Shown here one piece after another: positions 45,882 through 55,163 of a stretch of DNA of 64,000 nucleotides (positions within the stretch are counted from its first letter, which is position 1; each line of letters starts with the position of its first letter). The DNA lies in the NCBI RefSeq assembly GCF_022348165.1, contig NZ_JAKRFI010000002.1, positions 496,001 to 560,000 of the forward strand, given 5' to 3'. The DNA comes from Halomonas sp. McH1-25 (GTDB taxonomy: Bacteria; Pseudomonadota; Gammaproteobacteria; Pseudomonadales; Halomonadaceae). The position numbers and the translations under genes were made by a program. The notes under the pieces are model-generated. The model was not told the DNA's origin. It worked only from the letters and a program-made list of their open reading frames with translations, and made no database searches.

Positions 45882-47180
45882 TCAGCGCCAGGCGTCGCCG
45901 TGGGGGTACTGGTGGGCTTCGAGCGAGGCGGCATGCATGGTGATGCTGTAGCCGGGCGCCTCGGGAACCAGGTAATGTCCGCGCCGGATGCGTACCGGGT
46001 CGACGAAATGCTCGTGCAAATGGTCGACGTACTCGAGCAGGCGACCCTCCAGCGAGGCCGATACGCAGATATAGTCGAACAGCGAGATATGCTGCGTGTA
46101 TTCGCAGAGTCCGACCCCGCCGCCATGCGGGCAGATCGGTACGCCGAACTTGGCCGCCATCAATACCACCAGCAGCACCTCGTTCAATCCGCCCAGGCGG
46201 GCGGCGTCGAGCTGGCAGTAATCGATGGCACCGGCCTGGAACAGCTGTTTGAACATCACCCGATTGTGGCAGTGTTCGCCGGTGGCCACGCCGATCGGCG
46301 CGACGCGACGGCGAATCTCGGCATGCCCGAGAATATCATCGGGGCTGGTGGGCTCCTCGATCCACAGCGGCGCGAACTCGGCCAGGTTGCGCACGTTGGC
46401 GATGGCCTCGTCGATGTCCCAGACCTGATTGGCATCGATCATCAACGAGCGCTGCCAGCCAATCTCCTCGCGCAGAATCTGAGCGCGTCGCCGGTCCTCT
46501 GCCAGGTCGCCACCGACCTTCTGCTTGAAGTGCTCCCAGCCTTCCGCCAAGGCTTCCTGGGCCAGGTGGCGCATCTTCTCTTCGCTGTAGCCGAGCCAGC
46601 CCGCCGAGGTGGTGTAGCCCGGGTAGCCGTTCTCGCGCATCTCCCGCTCGCGCTCGCCACGGGTATCGGCGTGCCGCCGTAGCAGGGCGATGGCCTCCTG
46701 TGGCGTGAGCACGTCCGTGACGAAGCGAAAATCGAGACAGTTGACCAGTGCTTCTGGCGACATGTCGGCAAGCAGTTTCCAGATCGGCTTGCCTTCGCGC
46801 TTGGCCCACAGGTCCCAGACCGCATTGATGATCGCCGCTGCCGCCAGGTGAATGACGCCCTTTTCGGGGCCCAGCCAGCGCAACTGGCTGTCGCCGCTGG
46901 TCAGGTCGCGCCAGAACCGGCCCATGTGGGCGGTGATGGTGTCCAGGTCCTGGCCGACGATGCGTGACGCCAGCGCTTCCACGGCAGCCACGCAGACCTC
47001 GTTGCCGCGTCCGATGGTGAAGGTCAGGCCGTGACCGGCAAGGCCATCGCCGGCATCGGTGGACAAAATGACGTAAGTCGCCGAGTAGTCCGGCGCGGCG
47101 TTCATGGCATCCGACCCGTCCAGGTGGCGCGAGGTGGGGAAGCGAGTATCGCGGGCTTCCAGGTGAGTGATGATGGGCAT
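45882..47180 (-). CDS. fucD: L-fuconate dehydratase (enolase superfamily)
   Basis: 432 residues, close to the 436 of the Xanthomonas enzyme, and with its N-terminus DTRFPTSRHLDGSDAMN. It dehydrates L-fuconate to 2-keto-3-deoxy-L-fuconate. Visible catalytic sites: the KxK-type lysines in HFKQKVGG, metal ligands in DANQVW, WIEEPTSPDD and TGEHCHNRV, and the His base in PHGGGVGLCEY. The start at 47180 removes a 27-codon upstream extension. It is divergent from the UxaA-family gene. Whether it works on L-fuconate or another acid sugar here is inferred. Confidence 0.9.
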   Translation of the reverse strand: MPIITHLEARDTRFPTSRHLDGSDAMNAAPDYSATYVILSTDAGDGLAGHGLTFTIGRGNEVCVAAVEALASRIVGQDLDTITAHMGRFWRDLTSGDSQLRWLGPEKGVIHLAAAAIINAVWDLWAKREGKPIWKLLADMSPEALVNCLDFRFVTDVLTPQEAIALLRRHADTRGEREREMRENGYPGYTTSAGWLGYSEEKMRHLAQEALAEGWEHFKQKVGGDLAEDRRRAQILREEIGWQRSLMIDANQVWDIDEAIANVRNLAEFAPLWIEEPTSPDDILGHAEIRRRVAPIGVATGEHCHNRVMFKQLFQAGAIDYCQLDAARLGGLNEVLLVVLMAAKFGVPICPHGGGVGLCEYTQHISLFDYICVSASLEGRLLEYVDHLHEHFVDPVRIRRGHYLVPEAPGYSITMHAASLEAHQYPHGDAWR

Positions 47181-47340
47181 GGCGGCTCTTCCGGGTCCGG
47201 TGGGTGGTCCAAGCGTGATGATAGGGAACGACTCTAGAGGAGAGGCTAGCGCTCTGAGCAATAACCGACCAATCGATTTTTTATTCCCTTGATCGAATTA
47301 GGTTATCGGAATGGCAGGGAGACTTTTTGTGCCCTTTTTG

Positions 47341-47369
47341 TTGAACTTTGCGTGCAAAAGTCATTATAT
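47341..47369 (+). promoter_or_regulatory. Sigma-70-type promoter of the UxaA-family gene
   Basis: TTGAAC (47341-47346), 17 bases, then TTATAT (47364-47369), a good match to sigma-70 hexamers with ideal spacing. Start expected near 47376, 28 bases before the ATG. The surrounding region is AT-rich. Confidence 0.6.
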
Positions 47370-47403
47370 GGAGTCAGGTTTTCTTGACCGTGACGAGGCA
47401 TCC

Positions 47404-48933
47404 ATGCAACTCATTCACCACTCGCCGGCTGTCATTCGCTTGCACGCCAATGACAACGTGGGGGTAGCTACCCGCGCTCTGGCGGAATCCACCCCTGTCG
47501 ACGATGCGGGGCACCTGGCCCGGCAGAACGTCGATGCCGGGCATAAGGTCGCGCTGATCGATATCGCCAGCGGCGAGGACATCGTCAAGTATGGCCAGGT
47601 CATTGGCCGGGCCAGCCGCGACATCGCCCTGGGTGAGCATGTCCATACGCATAACGTCGCGATGCTGGAGCGAGACACCTCGTTGGAGGGCTTTCGTGCA
47701 GCGTCGCCGACGCCTGTGATCGCGAGCGACAGGACCTTCAATGGCTATCATCGCGCCGATGGGCAGGTCGGGACGCGCAACTATATCGGCATTCTCTCTA
47801 CGGTGAACTGCTCTGCGACCGTGGCAAAGGTGGCGGCCGAGACGCTCAACGCGTCCGAAGAGATTCGTCAGTTGGGCTACGACGGCGTTGTTCCTGTGAC
47901 GCACGGTTCTGGGTGCGCGATGAATAGCGAGTCGGAGGGGTTTGCCTTTCTGGAGCGCGTCATTGCCGGTTACGCTCGTCACCCCAACTTTGCCTTCGTA
48001 CTGATCATCGGGCTCGGCTGCGAGACCAACCAGGTCAAGCAATTGGTCGAGAAATCGGGGCTGTCGGATAGTTCGCGCATCCGCTATTTCAACATCCAGG
48101 ATGCCGGCGGCACCCGGGCCAGCATTGGCTTGGCCCGTGACAAGATACTCGAGATGGCGCGCAGCTACGGCGCTGCCGAGCGCAAGCCGGCGCCGCTGAG
48201 CCACCTGAGCGTGGCCCTGCAATGCGGCGGCTCCGATGGCTACTCGGGCATCACGGCCAATCCCGCGTTGGGCCACGCGGCCGACCTGATCGTCAGGCAC
48301 GGCGGCAGCGTCATTCTCAGCGAGACGCCAGAGATCTATGGTGCCGAGCATCTGCTGCTGGACCGGGCCATCGACGAGCGGGTGGCCGCCAAGCTGCTGG
48401 AGCGCATCGCCTGGTGGAAGCATTACACCGAGATCAATGGCGCCGAACTGAATAACAACCCGTCGCCCGGCAACAAGGCCGGCGGCTTGACCACCATTCT
48501 CGAGAAGTCTCTGGGGGCCGTGGCCAAGGGCGGCGCCAGCAGCCTCAACGATGTGCTGGAGTATGCCGAGCCACGCCGGGTCGCCGGCTTCAACTTCATG
48601 GACAGCCCGGGCTATGATCCGGTGTCGGTGACCGGGCAGATCGCGTCGGGTGCCAATGTGGTCTGTTTCACTACCGGGCGTGGTTCGGTCTCCGGCTTCA
48701 AGCCCTCGCCATGCCTCAAACTCGCGACCAATACGCACATGTACGAGAAGATGCAGGAAGACATGGACATCAACTGCGGGGTCATCGTCGACGGTCAGGC
48801 CAGCGTCGAGGAAGTCGGTGTCGAGATATTCGAGCGGATCGTCGCCGTGGCGTCGGGTGAGCTGAGTGCCAGCGAATCACTGGGCTACGGCAGCAACGAG
48901 TTCGTGCCGTGGATGGTAGGGGCAGTGACCTGA
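47404..48933 (+). CDS. UxaA/GarD-family (altronate/galactarate-type) dehydratase
   Basis: 509 residues, normal UxaA length. N-terminal SAF domain (about 1-95) followed by the UxaA core: YHRADGQVGTRNYIGILSTVNCSATVA, THGSGCAMNS, GLGCETNQ, LQCGGSDGYSGITANPALG and NPSPGNKAGGL, all shared with altronate and galactarate dehydratases. It removes water from an aldonate or aldarate. The frame opens at 47311, but the ATG at 47404 has GAGG upstream and gives the SAF start. The related SuyAB sulfolactate sulfo-lyase is a split version of the same fold, an alternative for this locus. Confidence 0.88.
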   Translation: MQLIHHSPAVIRLHANDNVGVATRALAESTPVDDAGHLARQNVDAGHKVALIDIASGEDIVKYGQVIGRASRDIALGEHVHTHNVAMLERDTSLEGFRAASPTPVIASDRTFNGYHRADGQVGTRNYIGILSTVNCSATVAKVAAETLNASEEIRQLGYDGVVPVTHGSGCAMNSESEGFAFLERVIAGYARHPNFAFVLIIGLGCETNQVKQLVEKSGLSDSSRIRYFNIQDAGGTRASIGLARDKILEMARSYGAAERKPAPLSHLSVALQCGGSDGYSGITANPALGHAADLIVRHGGSVILSETPEIYGAEHLLLDRAIDERVAAKLLERIAWWKHYTEINGAELNNNPSPGNKAGGLTTILEKSLGAVAKGGASSLNDVLEYAEPRRVAGFNFMDSPGYDPVSVTGQIASGANVVCFTTGRGSVSGFKPSPCLKLATNTHMYEKMQEDMDINCGVIVDGQASVEEVGVEIFERIVAVASGELSASESLGYGSNEFVPWMVGAVT

Positions 48934-48988
48934 TCGTCTGCCTGACGCAGCGCGCACAACAGGCGAACCGTATCCTAACGGGAGTTGC

Positions 48989-49969
48989 ATGACCAAGACC
49001 TTGCAGGAACAGCTTTACCAGGCATTGACCAACAGCATCGAGAAGGGGCATCTGGAGCCCGGCCTGGTATTGCTCGAGGGCAGCATCGCCAAGGTGTTCG
49101 GCATGAGCCGCTCGCCGGTGCGTCAAACGTTGGGGCGGCTACACGAAGAAGGGGCGATCAGTCGCTTCGAGGGGCGTGGCTACCTGGTGGGGCGACACCC
49201 GGGCGATGCCATCCGACGCACCCTGACGGCAGGGGACTTTCGGGTAGCCGGTGGACGGGCCGCCATCGAGCGCAAGGATGCCTGGCGTTCGATGGCGGAA
49301 ACGGTGGAGCGCGATGTCGTACTGTGCTCGATGAAGGGACGGCTCGAACTCAACGAGCTGCAACTGGCCAAGACGCTCGAGGTCAGCCGGACCGTGACGC
49401 ACCGGATCCTGCTGCACCTGCAGTCGTTGGGGGTCGTGGAGAAGGCCAAGTACACTAGCTGGAGCGTGGTTCCTCTCGATGAGTCACGTCTTCATCACCT
49501 CTATGAAGCGCGCCTGCAGCTCGAGCCGTTCATGATCGGCCAGGCAAGCCAGGTCATGTCCGAAGTGGAAATCGCACGGTTTCTCGAACGCCTCGACGAC
49601 GCGGCGCGACAATACCCCAACGTGCCGGGGGCAACTCTCGATGCGCTCGAGAACGACCTGCACCATGAGGCGATTGCCCGCGGGGGGAATCCGGAAATCC
49701 TGGGGATGCTACGCCGGACACGCCCCATCCTGCTGGTCAGTAAGCACTTGCTGGGCGCACTGTTCGACATGCCGGCGGAGGATCCTTTCTTCGACGAACA
49801 CCGCACCGTCTTCGAGAAGATGCTTGCCCGCCGGCCGGACCAGGCCGGGCGGGCCCTGCATTCACACCTGGCGCGTTCGGAAGGCAAGGTGCAGGCGCGG
49901 CTGGCGGCGTTTCGTGAGGTTGCACAGGTCGATCTGCCTGCCTACCTGCGTTGGGACGACAGGGACTGA
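48989..49969 (+). CDS. GntR/FadR-type regulator with two winged-helix segments
   Basis: 326 residues, longer than the usual 230-260 of FadR-subfamily GntR regulators. Residues 1-70 form a GntR winged helix (AKVFGMSRSPVRQTLGRLHEEG). Residues about 105-163 form a second one (LAKTLEVSRTVTHRILLHLQSLGVVEK), leading into the all-helical FCD effector domain (about 168-310). It follows the UxaA gene by 55 bases and probably controls the sugar-acid genes and the divergent tct operon. Confidence 0.85.
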   Translation: MTKTLQEQLYQALTNSIEKGHLEPGLVLLEGSIAKVFGMSRSPVRQTLGRLHEEGAISRFEGRGYLVGRHPGDAIRRTLTAGDFRVAGGRAAIERKDAWRSMAETVERDVVLCSMKGRLELNELQLAKTLEVSRTVTHRILLHLQSLGVVEKAKYTSWSVVPLDESRLHHLYEARLQLEPFMIGQASQVMSEVEIARFLERLDDAARQYPNVPGATLDALENDLHHEAIARGGNPEILGMLRRTRPILLVSKHLLGALFDMPAEDPFFDEHRTVFEKMLARRPDQAGRALHSHLARSEGKVQARLAAFREVAQVDLPAYLRWDDRD

Positions 49970-49995
49970 ATGCCTCGTTTAGCCCCACATGAGGG

Positions 49996-50883
49996 CTATT
50001 CCAACAGCGCGTTGCGGCGGCGCAGCTCGCGAATCAGGCCGCTGTGATCGAGATCGCCATCGCCATGCTCGACCATGGCCTGGAACAGCGCATCGACCAG
50101 CCGGGTCACCGGCAGATCGAGCTGCAGGGAGTCGGACAGTGCCATGGCCGTGGAGGTATCCTTGTGCTGCCACTTGGCAGGGCCGCCGGGTTGGAAGTCG
50201 CCGTCCAGCATGCGCTGACCGTGGGCACGCAGGATGGTGGAATCGGCGAAGCCGCCCATCAGTGCCTCACGAACCTTGATGGGGTCGGCCCCGCCGCGCT
50301 CGGCCAATAGCAGGGCCTCTGCCACCGTGGCGATGGTATTGCCCACGATCATCTGATTGGCGAGCTTGGCCAGTTCGCCACTGCCCGCCGGGCCCACGTG
50401 CACCGGATTGCCCAGGTGGGCCAGCACGGGGCGAAGGGCATCGAAGGTAGCCGGCTCGCCGCCGACCATGATCGCCAGCGTGCCGTCGATGGCGCCTTTC
50501 TCACCCCCGGAGACCGGGGCGTCCAGATAGTGGATGCCGCGTTTTTCGGCCTCGTCGGCCTGATGTCTGGCGTTCTCCACCGGAATCGAACTCATTACGA
50601 TCAGGGTGCTTCCCGGCGTCATGGCATCGAGCACCGCATCGTCGCCAAGCAGAATGTCATCGCACACCTGCCCGGAGCTCAGCATGACGATGACAACGTC
50701 CGCACTCCGAACCGCCTGGGTGGGCGCGTCGCATACCGACACTCCTTCGGTCTCGAGTGGGGCTGCCTTGTCGCGGCTACGGTTCCAGACCCGTACGACG
50801 TAGCCGGCACGGGCCAGCCTGACGGCCATGGGGGCGCCCATGATGCCGGTGCCGAGCAGGCCAATGGTGACATTGGTAGTCAT
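49996..50883 (-). CDS. GarR-like NAD(P)-dependent beta-hydroxyacid reductase
   Basis: 295 residues, beta-hydroxyacid dehydrogenase family (tartronate semialdehyde reductase/3-hydroxyisobutyrate dehydrogenase). The Rossmann motif IGLLGTGIMGAPMAVRLARAG, substrate motif DAPVSGGEKGA and catalytic Lys in GSGELAKLANQ are present. It would reduce a semialdehyde from sugar-acid breakdown. It is downstream of the Ldh-family gene and the tct genes in a minus-strand run. Confidence 0.88.
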   Translation of the reverse strand: MTTNVTIGLLGTGIMGAPMAVRLARAGYVVRVWNRSRDKAAPLETEGVSVCDAPTQAVRSADVVIVMLSSGQVCDDILLGDDAVLDAMTPGSTLIVMSSIPVENARHQADEAEKRGIHYLDAPVSGGEKGAIDGTLAIMVGGEPATFDALRPVLAHLGNPVHVGPAGSGELAKLANQMIVGNTIATVAEALLLAERGGADPIKVREALMGGFADSTILRAHGQRMLDGDFQPGGPAKWQHKDTSTAMALSDSLQLDLPVTRLVDALFQAMVEHGDGDLDHSGLIRELRRRNALLE

Positions 50884-50909
50884 GAGCGGTCTCCTGAAAA
50901 TTCACCTCG

Positions 50910-51959
50910 TCAGCCCAGCGAGACACTACCCCGCAGGGACGAATCGCTGATGGCCTTCTGCAAGTCCGCAACCACGTCCTCCGGCAAGGGAATGCCATCG
51001 CGGAGATAGTCGGCACGTCTGCGCAGGCCCGACTGGCCGGGCAGACGTACCGGCTGCTGCGGGTCGATCTGGCCGGCATTGAAGCAGCGGCGGGCAAGAT
51101 GATCGGTTTCGTCGAGAAAGGCGTCGGTGCCACCGAAGCGTGCGGGATCGATGACCATGACCATCACCGACGCCCCCCAGCCGGTGGGGACATCCTTGCG
51201 GCCGAAGCCGCTGAGCGCGGAGGTCAGCGCCTCGACCATCAGCCCGAGCGCGAAGCCCTTGTGGCCGAACTCCATACCGCCCAGTGGCAGGATGCTGCCG
51301 CCCGGGAAGAAGTCCTCGGGGTCGTCGCTCACCGTGCCCTGGGCCGTCAGGATGGCCGGATGATCGAGCTTCTGCCCCGCCGCGCGCGCCTTGTTGACGC
51401 TGCCATTGGTGACGGTCGACATGCTGACATCGATCAGGATCGGCTGTTCGCGGCCGGGAATGCCAATGGCCAGCGGATTGGGGGTGTAGACCCGCTCGGT
51501 GCCGCCGAAGGGCGCCACCGAGGCGACCGCCGGATCCGAGGTCATGATGATCGGGACCAGATTCTCCTCGACCAGCGGCGCCAGATAGGACGCCAGGCAG
51601 GCGATATGGTGCGAACGCTTGAGGCTGACGATCCCGATACCGTAGCCCTTGGCGGCCTCGCGGCAGTGGTCCAGCGCACGCTGGACCAGGTAGGGCCCGA
51701 GCAGGTAGTTGCCATCGAACAAGGCAGCCACCGGGCTGCTCTGTTCGATAACCAGGCGCTGCGGGTCGCCGCAGGCGTGGCCGGCCTTGAGGTCGTTCAG
51801 GTAACCGTTGGCCAGCTTCACGCCATGGGTATGATGACCGAGCAGATCGCCTTCGACCAGGATACGGGCCGTCGTCTCGGCGACGTTGCGGGCGGCGCCG
51901 TTCTCCTCGAAAAGCGTGACCAGCCACTCGTTGAGCTGGTCGGCAGGGTAGCGTGTCAT
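50910..51959 (-). CDS. Malate/L-lactate/sulfolactate dehydrogenase family (Ldh family)
   Basis: 349 residues, the Ldh/YlbC fold distinct from classical lactate dehydrogenases. GDLLGHHTHGV contains the active-site His, SHHIACLASY the second His, and KARAAGQ with GHKGFALGL are family features. Members oxidise 2-hydroxy acids such as L-sulfolactate (ComC), ureidoglycolate and malate. Start overlaps the tctA stop by 4 bases (ATGA), so it is in the transporter operon, which suggests that the imported acid is its substrate. Confidence 0.88.
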   Translation of the reverse strand: MTRYPADQLNEWLVTLFEENGAARNVAETTARILVEGDLLGHHTHGVKLANGYLNDLKAGHACGDPQRLVIEQSSPVAALFDGNYLLGPYLVQRALDHCREAAKGYGIGIVSLKRSHHIACLASYLAPLVEENLVPIIMTSDPAVASVAPFGGTERVYTPNPLAIGIPGREQPILIDVSMSTVTNGSVNKARAAGQKLDHPAILTAQGTVSDDPEDFFPGGSILPLGGMEFGHKGFALGLMVEALTSALSGFGRKDVPTGWGASVMVMVIDPARFGGTDAFLDETDHLARRCFNAGQIDPQQPVRLPGQSGLRRRADYLRDGIPLPEDVVADLQKAISDSSLRGSVSLG

Positions 51960-53470
51960 GATGACCTCGGCGTGTGATTGTTATGGGGCGTCCTGTAACG
52001 CTGATAGAGGCGTACCAGCAGCGGAGAACACCAGATCAGGATGACCAGCGCGCCCAGCGAGGCACTGATCGGACGCGAGAAGAAACTCAGCAGATCGCCA
52101 TTGGACTTGAGCATCGAACTCATGAAGCTGTTTTCCAGCGTGGTGCCCAGCACCAGGCCGAGAATCGCCGGCGCCATGGGAAAGTCGCAGCGCGCCAGGA
52201 TGTAGGCCACGACACCGACGAGCAGCATGATCCAGACATCGGTAATCGAGTTGTTGATCGAGAATGCCCCGACGATGCAGAAACACAGAATGATCGGCAT
52301 CAGGATCTTGCGCGGGGTCAGGATGAAGACCTTCGAGGACTTGATGGCCAGATAGCCGATCGGGAGCATGATCAGGTTGGCGACGAAGAACACCACGAAC
52401 AGCGAGTACACCAGGCCACTGCCTTCCATGAAGATCGTCGGCCCGGGGTTCATCCCTTTCATGTACAGCACGCCGATCACGATGGCGGTAATCGAGTCAC
52501 CAGGAATGCCGAACACCAGCGCAGGTACCCAGGCACCGCTGATGCCCGAATTATTGGCGGAGCTGGCGTCGACGATCCCTTCGATGTGACCTGTGCCGTA
52601 AGCCGCCTTGTCCTTCGAGCGGCTCTTGCCGGCGGCATAGGCGATCCATGCCGCGATATCCGCGCCTGCGCCGGGCAGCGCGCCGATCAGGGTGCCGATC
52701 GAACTGCCGCGCAGCATGTTGCGCCAGTACTTCTTCACATGGGTGGGGACCTGCCCGAACACCTTGTCCTTGCTGAGGGCCGGCGGGTTACGGGTTTCGA
52801 TGCGTGAGCCATAGAAGCTCATTATCTCGTTGAGTGCGAACATGCCGATCATTACCGGGATGAAATTGATCCCGGCCATCAGATCGGGAATGCCAAAGGT
52901 GAAGCGCGGCGCTCCGCTCATCATGTCCAGACCCACGGTGGACAGCAGCAGGCCGATCATCAGCGAAAGAAACGCTTTGGTCTTGGAACCAACGGAGATG
53001 AAGATCGAGCTGCTCAACCCCAACAGCGCCAGCCAGAAGTACTCATAGGAACTGAACTTCAGCGCGACCTCTGCTAGCGAAGGCGAGACGAAGACCAGGA
53101 TGACGGTCCCGAACAGGCCGCCGAATACCGAGCAGACCAGATTGGTGCCCAGCGTTTCCCGGGCGCGTCCCTTCTTTGCCAACTGCGAGGATTCGCCGAC
53201 GTAGGCGGCCGACGCCGGTGTGCCGGGGATGTTCAGGTAGGTGCCGGGAATGTCGCCGGCAAAGATAGCCATGGCCGATGTGGTGACGATCGCTGCGATC
53301 GCCGGCGTCGGGTCCATGTAGAAGGTGATCGGCACCAGCAGCGCCACGGCCATGGTCGCCGTCAGGCCGGGCACGGCGCCGACGAAGATGCCGAACGCCG
53401 CCGCGGCGAGAATCACCAGCATCGTCTGGCCGTTGAAGACGAGCTGAAGCCCTTGGAGCAATGCATCCAT
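51956..53470 (-). CDS. tctA: Tripartite tricarboxylate transporter large membrane subunit
   Basis: 504 residues, about 12 membrane helices, TctA family. It has GVFVGAVPGLTATMAVALLVP-type glycine motifs near the N-terminus (FVGAVPGLTATMAVALLVPITF) and a second in GALPGAGADIAAWIAY. It transports carboxylates with TctB and TctC using an ion gradient. Coupled to the downstream Ldh-family gene. Confidence 0.94.
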   Translation of the reverse strand: MDALLQGLQLVFNGQTMLVILAAAAFGIFVGAVPGLTATMAVALLVPITFYMDPTPAIAAIVTTSAMAIFAGDIPGTYLNIPGTPASAAYVGESSQLAKKGRARETLGTNLVCSVFGGLFGTVILVFVSPSLAEVALKFSSYEYFWLALLGLSSSIFISVGSKTKAFLSLMIGLLLSTVGLDMMSGAPRFTFGIPDLMAGINFIPVMIGMFALNEIMSFYGSRIETRNPPALSKDKVFGQVPTHVKKYWRNMLRGSSIGTLIGALPGAGADIAAWIAYAAGKSRSKDKAAYGTGHIEGIVDASSANNSGISGAWVPALVFGIPGDSITAIVIGVLYMKGMNPGPTIFMEGSGLVYSLFVVFFVANLIMLPIGYLAIKSSKVFILTPRKILMPIILCFCIVGAFSINNSITDVWIMLLVGVVAYILARCDFPMAPAILGLVLGTTLENSFMSSMLKSNGDLLSFFSRPISASLGALVILIWCSPLLVRLYQRYRTPHNNHTPRSS

Positions 53471-53473
53471 GAG

Positions 53474-53944
53474 TTAACCCCCTACGCTCATCAGCCCTTC
53501 GGGAAGGGGGATCAACAGGTAGCGTGAGAAAATGAAATAGATGACCAGGGATGCCGCCACGGAGACACCCAGTGCCAGAAGCCATGGCGTTTTGCGCACC
53601 AGCATCAGTACGAACATCATGGCGGTCAGACTGATAGCGGTCCCCAGGTAATCGCTGCCCAGGATATAGAACACGATCAGGGCGCAGGGGAGCAGGGAAA
53701 CCAGAATGGCCTGGTAGTCGATACTCCAGGCGACGCGGCCTTCACTGGCGCGCTGCCGCAGCGTCGGAAACTGGGTGGCTGCCAGCACCAGGCCACCCAG
53801 AAAAAACCCTCCCCCGATGAGGGAGGGAAACAGAGACGGGCCGAACTGTAGGCTGGGCATCGTGGGATATTGTCGGGCGACATAGATCGTGACGATGCCT
53901 GCCACCATGAAACACAGCCCCAGAATTATGTCTTTCATGGGCAA
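53474..53944 (-). CDS. tctB: Tripartite tricarboxylate transporter small membrane subunit
   Basis: 156 residues with four predicted membrane helices, TctB plan. The N-terminal helix is followed by a conserved QYPTMPSLQFGPSLFPSLIGGGFFLGG region. It lies between tctC and tctA with gaps of 6 and 3 bases. Confidence 0.88.
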   Translation of the reverse strand: MPMKDIILGLCFMVAGIVTIYVARQYPTMPSLQFGPSLFPSLIGGGFFLGGLVLAATQFPTLRQRASEGRVAWSIDYQAILVSLLPCALIVFYILGSDYLGTAISLTAMMFVLMLVRKTPWLLALGVSVAASLVIYFIFSRYLLIPLPEGLMSVGG

Positions 53945-53950
53945 GCCCTA

Positions 53951-54931
53951 TTATTTTTTCAGACCGATGCTTTCGATGATGTTGCCGTATTCCTGGTCCA
54001 TTTCGCCCATCATCGTTTCGAAGTCCTCGGCATTGCGCCACTCCGTGCCGAAGCCCTGCTTGGACATGAAACCCTGATAGGTCTCGCTGTTGTAGGCCGC
54101 TTCCAATGCTTGTTCGAGCTTGTCGACGATTTCCTGATCCATCCCCTTGGGTCCGGCGATGCCGCGCCACTCACCGATGGTGTAGTCGCTGCCGATGGCT
54201 TCCTTGACGGTGGGCACATCGGGGAAGCTGTCCAGCCGTTCGGGGGCCATGATGCCCAGGCTTTGCGCCTTGCCGGCCTCGATCATGGAGCGGGCTTCGG
54301 GGACCGAGCTGGGGACGATGTCGATGCCGCCGGAAACGAGCTCGGTCATGGCCGGTGCCGCCCCTTGGCTGGGGATCCATGTCACCTTGTTGGGCTCGAT
54401 GCCCTGGTCGAGCAGGAAACCCGCGAAGGCCAGATGCCAGACGCCGCCGAGACCGGTACCGGAAGCGTTATAGGTGCCGGCCGGCTGCTCCTTGATGGAG
54501 CTGAGCAACTGATCCAGCGAATCGAAGGGGGCATCTTCGGCAACCTGAACGCCCGAGTAGTCGAAATTGATCTGGCCGATCGGGGTGAAATCCTTGTAGG
54601 TCAGGTCGGTCAGGCCCAACCAATGCATCATGTTGGTTTCGCCGGTAATCAGGCCGAGGGTGTAGCCATCGGGCTTGGCCGTGGAGATCGCCGTGTGACC
54701 GACGACACCGCTGCCCCCGGTACGGTTGACGACGTTGATCGTCTGGCCGAGTTCTTCTTCCAGCGCACTGGCAATGGTGCGTGCCGTGGCATCGGTGCCA
54801 CCACCGGCGGCCCAGGGAACGATGATGGTGATCGGCTTTTCGGGGTACTCGGCGAAGGCCGCGCCGGATAGCGCCAGGAGGAGGGCGGCGGCTGTGCCTT
54901 TGAGTACGGTCTTGTGGTTGCGGTCTGTCAT
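53951..54931 (-). CDS. tctC: Tripartite tricarboxylate transporter binding protein
   Basis: 326 residues. Signal peptide (about 1-27, ending GAAFA) then a TctC/Bug-family fold: YPEKPITIIVPWAAGGGTDATAR and VVNRTGGSGVVGHTAI, the two ligand-loop motifs of Bug proteins. It captures the substrate in the periplasm. First gene of a minus-strand run, with a GAGGACGCCTCC ribosome-binding site and two palindromes upstream. Confidence 0.93.
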   Translation of the reverse strand: MTDRNHKTVLKGTAAALLLALSGAAFAEYPEKPITIIVPWAAGGGTDATARTIASALEEELGQTINVVNRTGGSGVVGHTAISTAKPDGYTLGLITGETNMMHWLGLTDLTYKDFTPIGQINFDYSGVQVAEDAPFDSLDQLLSSIKEQPAGTYNASGTGLGGVWHLAFAGFLLDQGIEPNKVTWIPSQGAAPAMTELVSGGIDIVPSSVPEARSMIEAGKAQSLGIMAPERLDSFPDVPTVKEAIGSDYTIGEWRGIAGPKGMDQEIVDKLEQALEAAYNSETYQGFMSKQGFGTEWRNAEDFETMMGEMDQEYGNIIESIGLKK

Positions 54932-54992
54932 GGAGGCGTCCTCGTTATTGTAGAAATGAAACAGTGCGCAGTCTCACCCTAGTTCGAAATGG

Positions 54993-55008
54993 ATATTGCG
55001 CGCAATAT
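54993..55008. promoter_or_regulatory. Perfect 16-base palindrome upstream of tctC
   Basis: ATATTGCGCGCAATAT, 62 bases upstream of the tctC start, in an AT-rich stretch. A likely operator; the regulator could be the GntR protein at 48989 or another. Confidence 0.5.
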
Positions 55009-55017
55009 TCATTATTG

Positions 55018-55033
55018 GTAGACATTGGTCTAC
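55018..55033. promoter_or_regulatory. Inverted repeat GTAGAC-N4-GTCTAC upstream of tctC
   Basis: A perfect six-base dyad with a four-base centre (attg). The half-sites include TGGTCTAC, similar to the GGT-x-x-ACC style of FadR-type GntR operators. It lies 10 bases from the other palindrome. Confidence 0.5.
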
Positions 55034-55163
55034 TGCCTGCACATGGCGTCGTACGCTTTCCATCAGGTCAGGCGCGTAGGGTGCAGCGTCCTTGCTGCAG
55101 TCATTAGGCCGCAACGTCCTGTTCGAGCCGTCTTGCAACTGAGCCGCATGACGCGGCGAGGCG

